Program-made: the position numbers and the translations under genes | Source: Paragonimus westermani | Taxonomy: Eukaryota > Platyhelminthes > Trematoda > Plagiorchiida > Troglotrematidae | Assembly (NCBI GenBank): GCA_008508345.1 | Contig: QNGE01000985.1 | Span: 116,633 to 180,632, forward strand | Reading direction: 5' to 3' | DNA length: 64,000 bases | Notes under the pieces: generated by a model | What the model was told of the DNA's origin: nothing | What the model saw: the letters and a program-made list of their open reading frames with translations, nothing else | Databases searched by the model: none | Part shown: positions 1 through 12,900 of the stretch, piece by piece | How the letters are laid out: the number at the start of each line of letters is the position of its first letter | Numbering within the stretch: the first letter of the stretch is position 1

Positions 1-229
1 GCATGTAAAGCTTTCATGAGATGTATTGTGTGGCCAGTTTGGAACTAGTGTTTTGCTACGATACTCCAAACTGTTGTAATTTTAGCGTCTAGAAACCGTT
101 CTGGGATGGGCTCCGAGATTTCAGTGTGTAGTATCCTCACTGTATTGCCTACTTACTACAATCCGTAAGCACAGCTAAATAAAACATTAAGGTCTGTTTT
201 GGTGAGTGTTGGCATTTCATCTTTTCCAG

Positions 230-492
230 GTGTTGTAGACACGCGCGTTGTTGAATGCAGCACAATGCGCTTAGATGACATATACGTGTGGCTTAGGGCT
301 GACTTAAATGTCTGTCTCATCAAGAGTGTCACAGAATCGTCATTGAACGTTGAAGGGATATACAACGGCCCACAAGATATCTTTATGACGGCTGGATCGC
401 AGTCGATTGGATTTCGGTATTCTTTGTTAAATGAAATTGAGCTCTTCGGGTATACTTCCACCCCAGCAGATCCTACAAACTCTGTAGCGTAA
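230..492 (+). CDS. Candidate terminal coding exon, function unknown
   Basis: An open frame runs to a TAA at 490-492. It is preceded by a good 3' splice site: a pyrimidine-rich stretch ending in ttttccag, with the AG at 228-229. From the predicted splice site it encodes about 87 residues, with hydrophobic and acidic residues alternating as in a folded domain. It ends in a short polar tail (TPADPTNSVA). I recognise no motif, signal peptide or membrane segment. The segment GFRYSLLNEIELFGY recalls the last strand of beta-sandwich domains, but that is only an impression. Upstream exons would lie outside the window. A shadow frame covers the opposite strand. A chance open frame of this length is possible, so confidence is modest. 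Confidence 0.35.
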
Positions 493-1528
493 TGTTCACA
501 TCAGCTCCTGTTTGCACGCAACTGGTACGGAGCCACTGCAATGCAACAGTTGACCAACCCACGTCTGGTTTTTTGAGCATCTATAAGAAGTGAGCCATTT
601 CTGAGTTTGTTCTGTTTGAAATCCAGAAACCGCAACTTGTCCTCCTTCTCGAGTTTGTTAGTTAACTGCCGAGATGTGAGCAGGCAGATTCGACCTGGCT
701 AGTTGTTTCACAAATTAGAAATATATCGTTTATGAGTCCTTTGTAAGGGTTCGCTAAGTATGTGACATTTCACGATTTTTTTCCAAGAGGGGCCTTAAAT
801 ATATCCAGCAGCACAAACCCAAAAGAACCATCCATGGCTAGACCATCCATCTGGCAATAGAACTGTGCACTGACTAAAAGTTATGCATTTTTGATGTAAA
901 TATTAAGAAGCCTGCATAAGCCAGTCGGACAGGTCAGGTTCAGTACAATGTTCCATCATATAATCACAAATGACATCAATCGATTCAGTTGCGATACATT
1001 AGTTAAAAGGATTTTGCATTGAAATGTGTCATCGTCTTTTCTGTAACATTTAGATTACCTATGCTTATGACACATCCGAAAGTGTAATCCGAACTAGACG
1101 TGCATAAGAAGAGCCCGATGAACTCAAGAGCTCTCAGGAGCACTAACCATTTTGTCAGACTTTGGTAAGGTGGGTTAGTAGTCGATAAAACGGATTGCAG
1201 TTAAATTCCGAATCTGTGTAACTTTTTGCAGCCCCACATGTGTGATTTCGGTGTCCATCTGGGTGCTACTGCTTTGGGCACTTACCGTACAATGAAGCTG
1301 ACAGATTTTATATACAGCAGATAATTCACATTACTCCTTTCTATCAATCGGACTTCACCCTTTTAATTTTCATCATCATCATCATCATCATAGACAGCAA
1401 TACATCAGTGGTTCACACTAATGCTTAACTGCCACACAACCATGAAGAAACAGCAAACCCTATATAGAAAGAGAGAACGAAAAAGAAGGGGACGGGAAGG
1501 GACCTAACTACTGAAAATAACTACGTCC
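493..1528. other. Non-coding stretch, no gene seen
   Basis: No exon-like frame, RNA gene or retroelement similarity was seen here apart from the short CAT repeat listed separately. It may be the 3' flank of the gene whose terminal exon may end at 492. Confidence 0.5.
1371..1391. repeat. (CAT)7 microsatellite
   Basis: Seven perfect CAT units in a row. Confidence 0.95.
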
Positions 1529-2493
1529 NNNNNNNNNNNNNNNNNNNNNNNNNNNNNNNNNNNNNNNNNNNNNNNNNNNNNNNNNNNNNNNNNNNNNNNN
1601 NNNNNNNNNNNNNNNNNNNNNNNNNNNNNNNNNNNNNNNNNNNNNNNNNNNNNNNNNNNNNNNNNNNNNNNNNNNNNNNNNNNNNNNNNNNNNNNNNNNN
1701 NNNNNNNNNNNNNNNNNNNNNNNNNNNNNNNNNNNNNNNNNNNNNNNNNNNNNNNNNNNNNNNNNNNNNNNNNNNNNNNNNNNNNNNNNNNNNNNNNNNN
1801 NNNNNNNNNNNNNNNNNNNNNNNNNNNNNNNNNNNNNNNNNNNNNNNNNNNNNNNNNNNNNNNNNNNNNNNNNNNNNNNNNNNNNNNNNNNNNNNNNNNN
1901 NNNNNNNNNNNNNNNNNNNNNNNNNNNNNNNNNNNNNNNNNNNNNNNNNNNNNNNNNNNNNNNNNNNNNNNNNNNNNNNNNNNNNNNNNNNNNNNNNNNN
2001 NNNNNNNNNNNNNNNNNNNNNNNNNNNNNNNNNNNNNNNNNNNNNNNNNNNNNNNNNNNNNNNNNNNNNNNNNNNNNNNNNNNNNNNNNNNNNNNNNNNN
2101 NNNNNNNNNNNNNNNNNNNNNNNNNNNNNNNNNNNNNNNNNNNNNNNNNNNNNNNNNNNNNNNNNNNNNNNNNNNNNNNNNNNNNNNNNNNNNNNNNNNN
2201 NNNNNNNNNNNNNNNNNNNNNNNNNNNNNNNNNNNNNNNNNNNNNNNNNNNNNNNNNNNNNNNNNNNNNNNNNNNNNNNNNNNNNNNNNNNNNNNNNNNN
2301 NNNNNNNNNNNNNNNNNNNNNNNNNNNNNNNNNNNNNNNNNNNNNNNNNNNNNNNNNNNNNNNNNNNNNNNNNNNNNNNNNNNNNNNNNNNNNNNNNNNN
2401 NNNNNNNNNNNNNNNNNNNNNNNNNNNNNNNNNNNNNNNNNNNNNNNNNNNNNNNNNNNNNNNNNNNNNNNNNNNNNNNNNNNNNNNNNNNNN
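1529..2493. other. Assembly gap (965 N)
   Basis: An uninterrupted run of N. The sequence on its right edge looks like a terminal repeat of a Penelope-like element, so the gap may hide the rest of that repeat. Long open frames translated through the N run are artefacts. Confidence 0.99.
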
Positions 2494-2545
2494 ACAACAC
2501 TCCTGAGGAAGGCCACCCGAGGTGGTTGAAACGTTGAGTATTACA
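2494..2545 (+). ncRNA. Hammerhead ribozyme-like motif (3' part), PLE-type
   Basis: The sequence shows the conserved hammerhead core CTGAGGA (2503-2509), matching CUGANGA, in which position 7 is variable. Stem II follows: 2511-2517 pairs with 2521-2527 (five Watson-Crick and two G-T pairs) around a CGA loop. The second core element GAAA (2528-2531) comes next, then CGTTG, which would start stem III. The cleavage-site strand and most of stem I would lie upstream, inside the N gap, so self-cleavage cannot be judged. Hammerheads with this short stem II are known in the terminal repeats of Penelope-like elements, where they are thought to process element RNA. A second GAAACGTTG occurs shortly downstream, at 2554-2562. 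I infer that this is the edge of a PLE terminal repeat. Confidence 0.6.
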
Positions 2546-2620
2546 ACTTGCTCGAAACGTTGTGTTATTCCCAATCTGTATATTAGTATCCATTCTTTTG
2601 ACAGTATGTGTTTTGTCCTC
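2546..2620 (+). mobile_element. Probable PLE terminal-repeat remnant
   Basis: This continues directly from the hammerhead-like motif and repeats its GAAACGTTG segment. There is no coding sequence. Assignment to a Penelope-like element rests only on the hammerhead and its position. The right boundary is a guess. Confidence 0.3.
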
Positions 2621-2661
2621 ATTCTAAATCAAATCATCAAAGTAGCATAAATCAGCTAAAT

Positions 2662-2683
2662 GTCACTTGATTTATCAAGTGAC
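2662..2683. repeat. Perfect 9-bp hairpin
   Basis: GTCACTTGA and its exact reverse complement are separated by a four-base TTTA loop. It lies about 120 bp beyond the hammerhead-like motif and may belong to the same element. Confidence 0.8.
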
Positions 2684-2699
2684 GAAACAGTTTCAAACC

Positions 2700-5600
2700 A
2701 CGCTGTTTTCCACATGAACCTTGTTACCCAATCCGTAACGTATATCAACCTGAACAAACGAATCTTGGCCCTCTTCTGTGAGAAAATACAAAGACCCCGA
2801 AAATAGTGCATGACATTCAGCTCACGGGCTCGTTGATACAGATGAGCCTTTGGAATGAATTTAATAATGTTACGTTATCCCCGAACCGTAGAAAAAGCTG
2901 GACGGCCGGCCACCGTGAAGATGGAAATGTCGGCTCATTCAGTGCCTACAAGTAGTGATAAGAAGTGTACCTTGGTTGAGGGGCACTCCTATGAATTTCC
3001 CCAGATCAACGCTAAAAATTGCACCCCTAGATTTCCTCTGAAAGTTGCAACGAAAATTCGTAACAGCTGTCACAGCTGAAAGCAATTTAAATAAAGTCAT
3101 GACCTGTACTCAGTTATACAGCCGAGTATTATGGGTCAAACCGCTTAGCATTTCCTGCAGATTCACTCGGAAGGAAATGTTGACTGAATGACAGATGTGT
3201 CAACCGACTTTTCAGAGAGTATCGGCGATCCTGCTAAAATTCCATAACTTGTACGGGAAGTTCCCGTTTGGTAGGCAAAGAAACGACGAATCCATTCTGC
3301 CTCGCGCAATTTTTCGAACAATACCTGTCAGTTTCAGCGCCCTGTACATTTGACGCAGTTGTCCAAAAAACAACGTCCATAATTGACCACTTTGTCTATT
3401 CATACGACTTGCAGTTAGTTTCAAACAAAAATCGATGGTCCACGAAAAGGAAACCATAACTAACTGCCTCCATCAAACTGACGCGGCTAAACTATGGAGG
3501 TAGATGTTAAAAGGTAAACAAGACAACGAAGGCTGTCCAGCACTGGAAACATTGTTGATGAATGTTGGTGTTAGGTACATTTTTATTGTGGCAGGGTCCC
3601 GTTTCATTGCAAAAGATTTGACAGGCGAACAACAGTGTCAGCCCCTCATTGGATTTCCAGTGCGTTCCATCCATAATAGTGTCCCAAATTAGCTGTTATC
3701 GCTTCTGCGAAAAAATCTTAATTTTTCAAAAGCCGTCACTTGACGGGCGCTGCCGCTGTCTAGATAACATCACACGACCACTACTCGATGACCAACCGGA
3801 CAACGTAACGCAGCTGACCAACAGAGACGATGCTTGTAAACTACATATCTACCGGTCGGTGAGTACTGAACTGAAAGCTAACTAAACCCAACGTCTGTAA
3901 CACAATTATAATGTAAAATATAATCTTTCTGTACTGTTTGCTTTGTTCAATCGTAACCGGCTTTGGACTTCTAGTTGTTAGCCTTCTGGTTGTGTCGATT
4001 TTGCCAATCCTGGTTGTTCAGTTCAATGGCTTTTTGTACACATCGCCACAGGGTAATCCACTCGTGTAGCGTAGTACAGTGAGTTTACCAGGATGGCACT
4101 TAAAAAGTGAGAATCGTTTGGTGGACTTTGCCTTCCGAAGTCGGTATATCTGGAACGATTACTAATCAATCACATTGTAATATCAAACAGCGTTTAGGCC
4201 AAAAGTATGATATGCACATCAGCAGCAGCAAGATGTACGAACCAATTCTATGGAACACATAAGTGCCACAGAATGTCCTAATCGCTTGAATGAAAATGAC
4301 TTACAAGTAGGAAGGTAATTTGGCTCGTAACCTGAAGCATGTTAGTTTGATTCAGGTCCTAGTTATCTGCATTTGTCGACTACGAAGAAGCAAATGAAAC
4401 TATTCAAAAGTTTATCTTTTTGATTGGAAGCCAGAAAATGATATTAATGGTACTTCCCTAGGTTGTATGAGATAATTCAGTAGGTGTTATCGAGGAGATC
4501 AAAAACGTCAGCATGGATAAGCATTTGTTGTGCACTGTAAATGTGAATAAATGGCACTCCGTTTCAAATGCTGATAGGTATCTGCCAGCAAAAATGGCAA
4601 TCACTTGACTGTATTCTTGATAGGAAGTGTAAATACATGAAGGACAGCATTAGTAGCCACGTATGAAGCGATGAGCACTCATGTGAATGACTAAACAAAA
4701 CAACCACCTACCATCTCTAATCATCAAGACCAACTCTGCAGAAAAATTTCTCAACCCATTTGATAACAGTGGTGGGTGTTCGCTCGTTTGATTCCTGATC
4801 ACAAAACAGGTCACAGATTTCAGCTTATGAGTAATGGAAGAGGTACAGCTAGGTGAATTAAAAAATGAATTAGTCTTCTGTATTGTAGATGCTTTACAGT
4901 TGTTAGGTTTGGTGTTTACGGAACCAACGTGATTGATAGTATTACTCCAAAGACAACAGGTGTGATAGAAGAACAGTTTGAATTCAAGTGTGAAACTGCT
5001 CAAAAGCTTTGGTGAGTTTAACTGCAATTAGTGTAGGGAGTAATATGGACTCCAGTTGTTTTAATAACCTGCTCCATTAGTTTAACACTTCTCGATGGAG
5101 GGACGCAACATCGTGTCACCCAATCAACTCAGTCAACCTGGCGAAGCCTTCACTAAATATTTTTCCAAAAATACCGTATGCTGCCAGATTGATTCATCTG
5201 TGGTCGGTGTGGTAGTCAGGTTGGCCTCTTAAATGTTGTCTTGCCCGGACACTCACAAGCCATTATAATGGAATGTGTTTCACTTGGAATTCCGTCACAG
5301 ATTTATACATAAGGCACAGTATACCTCTGTCCTTAATGACCCACAAGCAGATATAGGAGGCTTTACACGGCTCCGAGTGGAACCCATCGTTCCAACGCTT
5401 CCAAGCATGCAGATGAATTATAGAGCATCAATCTAGGACACATGGTCTATACGACGATATCCCAAGATGATTCGAACACTATAGTATGAAGTGTAAATGT
5501 TTGTCTGGATAAAAATTGTCATATTTGTCCCATTAGTATAGAGTAAATGTAACGTGTTTACTCGTTTTCGCTTGAGAAAGTCGGATACATTCTGGGGTGA

Positions 5601-6436
5601 GGTTTATGAGCATCCGTAGTACAGATGAGCTTCCTCGGTGTCTATATAGAGATCTTATGTTGAGCGCTCGAGGATAATTCGGAATAATCAATTCCAGTTG
5701 ATGATCATCGTTCACGATTGATAAAGAGACATCAGATTTGTGTACTCGTCGTGTGAATTTGAAAGCAATCCGGCTGAATTGCCTCCATCATAACGGCTAC
5801 ATTCAGTGTGTTCTGATGATCTGTTGTTGTCGATCTCTGATATTCAAAAAATGATTCATTATACATGCGCTTAGTTGCAAATTTCGTTTTCCACAGGATT
5901 CGCTAGACTCGGGTTTCATTCTTACTGCAGTCCATTGGTACTGTTCACATCTGTGAAACTGGTGTTTGATCCAATGCTCACGTTCTTCTGAGGCAAATAT
6001 GTTAACCACTGATCCTGTCAATTTCATGTCAGGTACGACTGAGTCATTACATTATTGAGTCATTACCGCTTTCTCTCTCACCGACTTTTGAGTAATTTTC
6101 AGACCTGGATGGTGATTACAAGATTAATTCGAAACATTCTCTTGTCACAGAGAATCTGAACAATTAGGATAACAGGCTGATGTTCCACAATTTGTGTACA
6201 GGCAAATTTCGCCATCTCTTTAAAAGTGCAAATAACGGACCGTTTACATATCACTATGAGATATCAAAGTAGATACTCGAAGAAGTCGGGTGTGAGAATT
6301 CATTATGGACGTCAATAACATGCCAGCGATAAGCCGGTAAACCGTTGTTTCTGAGCGCACAGCAGAGGTTTGCACATTCTGATAGCAACAGCTATTTCAA
6401 GTTGAACATCACTCAAATCTGATCATAGTCTTCGCA
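2700..6436. other. Non-coding stretch, no gene seen
   Basis: Only short, unrecognisable open frames on both strands, the longest about 125 codons on the minus strand at 4650-5027. It has no domain, no biased composition and no clear splice context. I see no retroelement similarity. It is probably intronic or intergenic. Confidence 0.45.
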
Positions 6437-6905
6437 TTCAGATGCGATCAAATGTGAGTGTTCAATTTGAAAATAAATCAAATCCCCGACTACTCATCAG
6501 TAATCTAAAATATCGCCTTGCAGGTTTAATGAGATCAGTGATTTCGACCTGTTTTGGAAGTCCTAATCGCGGGGTTATCGACTGGAGTTAACAGGACGTT
6601 TACTGTGTTTCCTCTCAAGACGATCGGGCAACCTGATCATTGCTCACAAGCGAGGGTGGTTGAGTGTTCAGATTTGTTAATTCGATCGTGCCTAATGTGA
6701 GGTTAATGGCGCAGTGCTCGACACGGTTGCCTCATTATTGGAATGGCCGGGGTTCAAATCCCGTGGCTATACACTACTGACGGGCTCTAATGAGAGAGAA
6801 ACTCAAATCTAGCGCTTTTTTTCGAAAGAGGCTGGCTGGAAAGTCTACCTGAATGCAAATGTGAGTGGCGGTCAACTTGAAAATAAAACAAATCGCAGAC
6901 TGCTC
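6437..6905 (+). mobile_element. tRNA-derived SINE, copy 1
   Basis: The centre (about 6703-6770) is tRNA-like. An A-box-like TGGCGCAGTGC is followed about 40 bases later by a near-perfect B box, GGGTTCAAATCCC, the internal RNA polymerase III promoter pair. The unit aligns with 24.1-24.5 kb on the same strand, from about 80 bases before the tRNA-like part to beyond it; both contain TTGTGCCTAATGTGAG or a close variant. A degenerate 45-bp direct repeat sits at both ends here (about 6440-6485 and 6858-6902), suggesting a tail of a neighbouring copy or a duplicated element end. Bases 6758-6802 resemble a decayed hammerhead. Schistosome SINEs of this kind are known to carry hammerheads. No coding capacity. 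Confidence 0.65.
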
Positions 6906-9900
6906 ACGAATATCACAATTACTATACAATACCAAATCTCTCAGGATGATAAGATTTTGTATACAGTTCCAAGTCGCGAACGTAAAGCATTAGACTTTAA
7001 ATAGCCTGGGGTAACAACAGAAGCTGTCAACCTTTGGGTGTTACACGAGCAGAGCGGTTCTCATCAGTTCAAAGATATGCTGCATGAGTCACCATTTTAT
7101 GTACATGTTCCGCGGGATTGTGATCAATGATCAACACCGTTAAGGAATGTGCAGTCAATCTTGGGTTTCAATTAGGTATAAACGTCATATCTTTCGGTAG
7201 TTTAGTAGAAACAAATGTTTATAGTCGGAACCCGCACATCATATTTAAGCAGTGCACCATAAAAATACAAGCGTGGACTATCAATTAGATCGATTCAGTG
7301 CATAAACAACGCAGCTTAACATAAGCCTGATAGATGATTCATAGATATATTAAATTTACTACCAGCAATGTTTGTGTGCACCCTGAGAAATGGATCTTCA
7401 TTTATCACAGCATCCCATGTTTAACAATAATAATAAATATGAAATGTGTTTCGATATGAATGAAATGAAATGGAACCCATTGATTTCACAGTAACAAAGA
7501 AAGGTTCAAACTGTGGTGCACTCGACCATTTGTTAGCCATAGAGAAGAGAGCCTGTGATTCCCAAAACTTCAAGACAGATTGACTTTCACAGAAAACGTA
7601 TACGGCGGATTACTGGTGTGCGTAAATCTGCGCTTGAAGCCTGCCACAAGATTCAATGGAACCAAGACAGATGTTGAACGAGTAGATCATCTAAATAACC
7701 CAAATTCTTGGTCTCATACTGCTTGCATGTTTTCAGTTGGGATTCAACAAGTATACGGGAGAGACTTGTGGGCATAGCTAACCAGATCCAAGTTCACCAG
7801 CCAAATGTTGATGAATACTCTTGAATTCAGTTCACAGTGTTGGAAAACAACAGTGATGGAGTTGTATAACGAAACTAAACCGCTGTTGAATAATCAGGCA
7901 TGTGCACGTATCGAGATAATCAAATGGTCGGGAAATGGTACGCAAAGAAACATTGGTAAGCTGTCTGGCAAGAAACGGTGTTTCCTGTATTCAAACTCTT
8001 CAACCGCAGTTGCATTGTTTCTAGATGCTGCAAACCAATATCAATGTTCGTTGTGCTGTAGAGTTGTATGTTTACTAGTGATTAGTTCCCAAATAAACCA
8101 CCCTTGTGTTAATAACGTTGTCAACACATAACAGTTGGCACCAGTGCTAAGATTCAGTATGAAGCTTCCGTGACCGCAGCTGTGCGACAATAAGAACGTC
8201 TGGGACTTTTGAGTGACTTTCACATCGTTGCCGAAAAGGTCGAAATCAAAATCAATCGATGAAAGTTGTCGTACCTACTGAAGCCAACCAGATAGAAAAT
8301 GAAATCTTGGAGGCAATGCTAAAGTTTATAAGTACTTCACGAGGCCACTGAGATGAAGGTCTGGTCTTTGTCGTAATACTAATACAGTGTTGTTAAGAGT
8401 CTCGCTTGATAAAGATCAGAGGCAAAGTATGTGGAATGACCACTTCATGGAGAAGAAGCAACTGGCAATTTGGGAACATTTCAAGTTTGACCTTCTCACC
8501 CGTCCGATGGCTTCAAAGGAGACGGCTAGCGTAGCTCAGCAACTGCTAATTGGAGGATCCCTGGTGTTCACGGAGATCAGAATAAACGAAGCAAATGGAC
8601 TAAGAGAAGTTTTGCATTTCTCTAGAAAAGCTGGTAGGAGTAACATTCTTCGACGGAGTGAAAGACGATGGGGTGGACGAAGGCAACCTAGACTAAAGAT
8701 GTGTAAAATTTGAACAGTTCTGACAAGAAGAAGCGATACTTAAATAAACGTTTACAATACATTTCTTTTTTCGGGACAAGAAACCTTATAATATTTGTGT
8801 TTGGCAAGACGACATTCCAGACTAAGGTAATGACTAATTACAGCTGGGCTTACTGTTTAATCAATATAGAAATGACGATGTGACTAAGTGATTTAAGACC
8901 AGATTAGATTATTCAACATTGTGAAATGGTCATTTGAAAAGTAACTTATTATTCTGGGCCCAAATTTAACAGTCCGGTAGTGGGCAACATCCGTATCAGT
9001 CGCAAAACAATCGTCCACCAGCTGTGCAGATTCAATGCAGGCCTGGTTGGGTGTGCACGTTTTTGATTTTGCTGAGGCCATGGTTGAAGTGAAACATGAT
9101 ATGTTCCACTGATGAGAAGACAATTGAAGCGAAATGAAACGTATGAAAATTGTCTATTGAATAAGCTGAAGCACCAAATTGGTTTTATTTTCAAAGACCG
9201 ATACCTGTACTGTTGTTATAGACGTCTCGAATGTTTCACAATTTTCACGTATATGAATGAAAGAAAAAAATATTAACGTCTTTTGATGCGTATTCCCTCC
9301 TTCTCCGGTGATAAACTGTATCAATAATAAAATGTATGGACAGATCTAACACGAACTCTTTGGTGTGTCAAAACGATTTCGAACGTTCGACTCCGGAAAA
9401 ATTTCAGTTCACCTTCGGCGGCAAGCGATATATGTGCCGAAAGATCTTATCAAGGACGTGGATGGCTCGTTCAGTTTCCAGATCATATTGGCGAAGAAAC
9501 TCATTCGGAAGTCAATAGTGTGTTTCAGTTTCACAAGACTTAACGAGATTACAATCCATAAAATTTGAGCACACAAACGATGACAGTATTTGATCAGTTT
9601 TCGAAAGCTAGATGATGCACAGTGTTTGCCTTGCAGCTAAGATATCAACATTAACTGACCAAGCAATCTTATCTATAATAGGCAACTTTCACACTTGGAG
9701 TTGTGCCGTTTTGAGTGTCGGATACCACATAAAGTTTTAGGCTGCTGATGCTGGAAGTTATGAACGGACTACTGAAAGTGGCTGTCTACGGAGATGATGT
9801 CGTCATCTGCAGCGTTAGTGAGCCGAACGGCGTTGCACTGTAGAAGACTGAACAAGCGACCTTACGGACCGTTACATTCTGAGAACCAAAGTGTGGTATT

Positions 9901-12900
9901 GCTCGTTCATATGATCAGTCTGGGTAAGTCTCAACGAATGCATGAGAAACTAATGAACATTGAAAAGACACCCCCACATACACTGAAAAGGAGGTAGAAT
10001 TAGGTCTGTGGACATGTTGGTTCTTACAACCGTTTTACAAAAGAGCTCACTGACATCATAAACTTCTTGTTTTTAGTACTGAAAAGAAACACTGGGTCTT
10101 ACTAGTAAGGAAGATCTAATTTGGCTTTCGTTAAAATCTTATAGCTAACATAAAGGAACTTACTCTGAAAGTGTATTACTTTAGAACTGACAAAAGTCTA
10201 GAGATCGCCGTTGTTGCAAAGGAGCTTTACTGAGGCAGGAATTTTTTGTACATGCCGGTAAAGCTCACGCTGCCGCCGAATCCAATTATCTAGGTTAACA
10301 ATGTATTGCAAAGATGTGCATTAAAAATGCGGAAATTGTTTGTACAGGTGTTCCCACGTGGAGACTGATTACGAACCATCGGAATAGACCCAAACCGCTA
10401 GGTTTACAAAAATAAGCTCAGTCGTTGGACCCTGCAGAAGCTAATTACATTCTTGATCTACTCTTCAAAACGCACCACAGACGATTTTCATAAGCAGACC
10501 CTCATGGCTAGTCTTCTTTAACACGTGTTGGATCGCAGAAGCATACAAACAGTTCAAAGGCATTACGCTATCATCCACAACGTGATTTGCTGAATTTCCG
10601 GCAGAATAAAACCCTACAGAAAACACTCAAGAACGATAGCATTGAAAGTAGAGGATGTGACCAAACTTGAGATAGTTTGAAGCAAATTACTTTCTGACCG
10701 TAAGATAAAGATAATGCTACCAGTTACGTAGTTGTGCGTCGACGATGTCAGTTACAAAAAAATTATAACCAAACGCATTAGTGCATTCATTTATCAAAGT
10801 GGTCTATGAAATTGGCAAACTATGGTCAGTGAAAGTAACAGACTCCTTCCCTTGAACCGGTTGTTGCAGCCAGTAGAGTGTCGTTGTAGAAGAACGTTTC
10901 ACAAGACAGACCGAAGCGGACACCATTCCCAATCAGCCTGCAAACATTGTATGCTGCAGATCATTAGAGCAACCGAAGCACACTGACTAATCAAGATCCC
11001 TGTTTCGAAAGTGAAGAGGTTCGGTAGTGTTTGGGGCGCTTAGTATGTAAGTAAGTGGGCACAACACCATGCCGCTCATGTAATGAACTGGTTAAAAGAA
11101 ACAGTTGTACATTCAAAGACTGACTGATGACTAAAGGGAGAAGCGTGAACAAGTGCCAATGTCGATTCTACCAGTCCGCCGCTGCGTATTACAGAGCGTC
11201 TTAAAACAAAACCGTTCGAACTGTTCCACAGACACTCGTAATGCCTGCCAACGGATTGGAAAATGGCTTGTGGGAGCATCAGCCGAACGATGTGTGAGTT
11301 GAGGGAACCCAAGAACACAAGAAGAATAGCGAAGCCAGATGGTAGGTGCAGTGCACCCAATTCAAAAATCAGGTTCATAAGCCACAAATGTCTGGGTATA
11401 ACAGGATCGATGCCCGGGAGGTTCCTCACGAATTAGAAAGTCAGTATATGGTACTGGCACGTCACAATTCAGTATACTTAATCAAGACTGAAAAACGTTA
11501 GCAACGGATTCACAGAAGCCAGTCATTCAAATGGCAGCATACTTAATCAGACTGAACGCAAGTCAGGTCTGCCAACGCCACCGTTGCAAGTATGCAAATC
11601 GTTGAGGAAACAAACAGAGCCCAAACAACCATTGTCGCATCTGTAACGGTTGTTGTGTTGTAAGGAGTACGACGAATATGAATGACTATTCGTAAGAAGT
11701 CAGGCAGGTGCACCTATTGAAGCAAACGTACGAAGGGTGAAAATTTTCAAGAATTGGTGAACAACTTGGAAAGAACTGTTTCCCACACAAGAACTTAGCA
11801 CTGGCAACTGTATTGCTCTCGGATTATCTCCATTTCCATATTCTCTTCCGCATCAACCTATTGAATGAACCATTCATGTGTTACACACATTCTTCGCTCA
11901 TGAATGTTGAACAACATTCGTATGTGGTTTCAAGAGGATGTGTTCCGGACAGAAACAAAGCTCAGTCGTGATTAGCCATAGCGCGAGAACTTGGCGGTAA
12001 CGCGTATGCCAGACGGACCTGGAAAATGAACTCCATCTGTTGTGCTTGCGCGATGTACAGTTTCACCAAAACATCTGATCTCCGTGGGGAAACAGTTTCA
12101 TTGTGTTTTGCTCGCTGTAAAGTGAGCCTGAACGAACACGCACAAAATTTTCTGTTGACGTACTGTCCGGCAATATGCTTCCAGTTTTCCAGCGCAGATG
12201 CACCCAAAAGTGGCGTAGCACGCATGCTTCTTCGAGAACACAAACTCGTGCATATTTTGGTTTCGATTACAGTGTCGAGATAACCTACGAAAGAGACGGA
12301 ACCAACCAATAATGGTAACGATGGTCGGTCTTTATGCACTTCATAAAATACGCATACCCTAATTTCTGGCAGACCGCACGATAATGTGAAATTGGTTGAT
12401 GCTCAGCACGTGGTTTACGCTATAAACTCAGAAGACAGAGAGAGATGAACTATGTGAGTAACATTTCTACGTCGGACGATTTCTGAGTAGCCAACTAGGT
12501 AGGAAATGTTCACAAGCAAGTGATAGCTCCCGACAGCAGTCAACGGGGAAGTCAAAATATACCCTAAACGTTAAAGTTTTGATCGGAAGTTTGTGTTTAG
12601 GTTAAAATGATGCACTACATAATCCCGATAAAACATTGTGTATCTCAGGTTGTGCACCTTACCCAGGGAGCAATTATGTGCATATATGAAGATGTTATTT
12701 CCATTCTGAAAGTGTGACTTTTTTACGGCAAAAGGAGATCACATGATTGGTTGGCTTCCAAGCTGGCAATGGTTAATGTGTTGCCCTGCTGATTCGGAAA
12801 GAGTGAATTTATCGAATAGCAGGAAGAAGTGTCAGTGTACATTTAGATGTGAAGTACTCACCCTCGTGATTGTTTTTTTTTTCAATTCCACTGGTAGTTC

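Noticed and set aside
1504..2622. Three minus-strand open frames of 331-372 codons
   Set aside because: Almost all codons are N; they are artefacts of the assembly gap.
11076..11429. 117-codon minus-strand frame
   Set aside because: No recognisable domain, and no convincing acceptor or donor at its ends.
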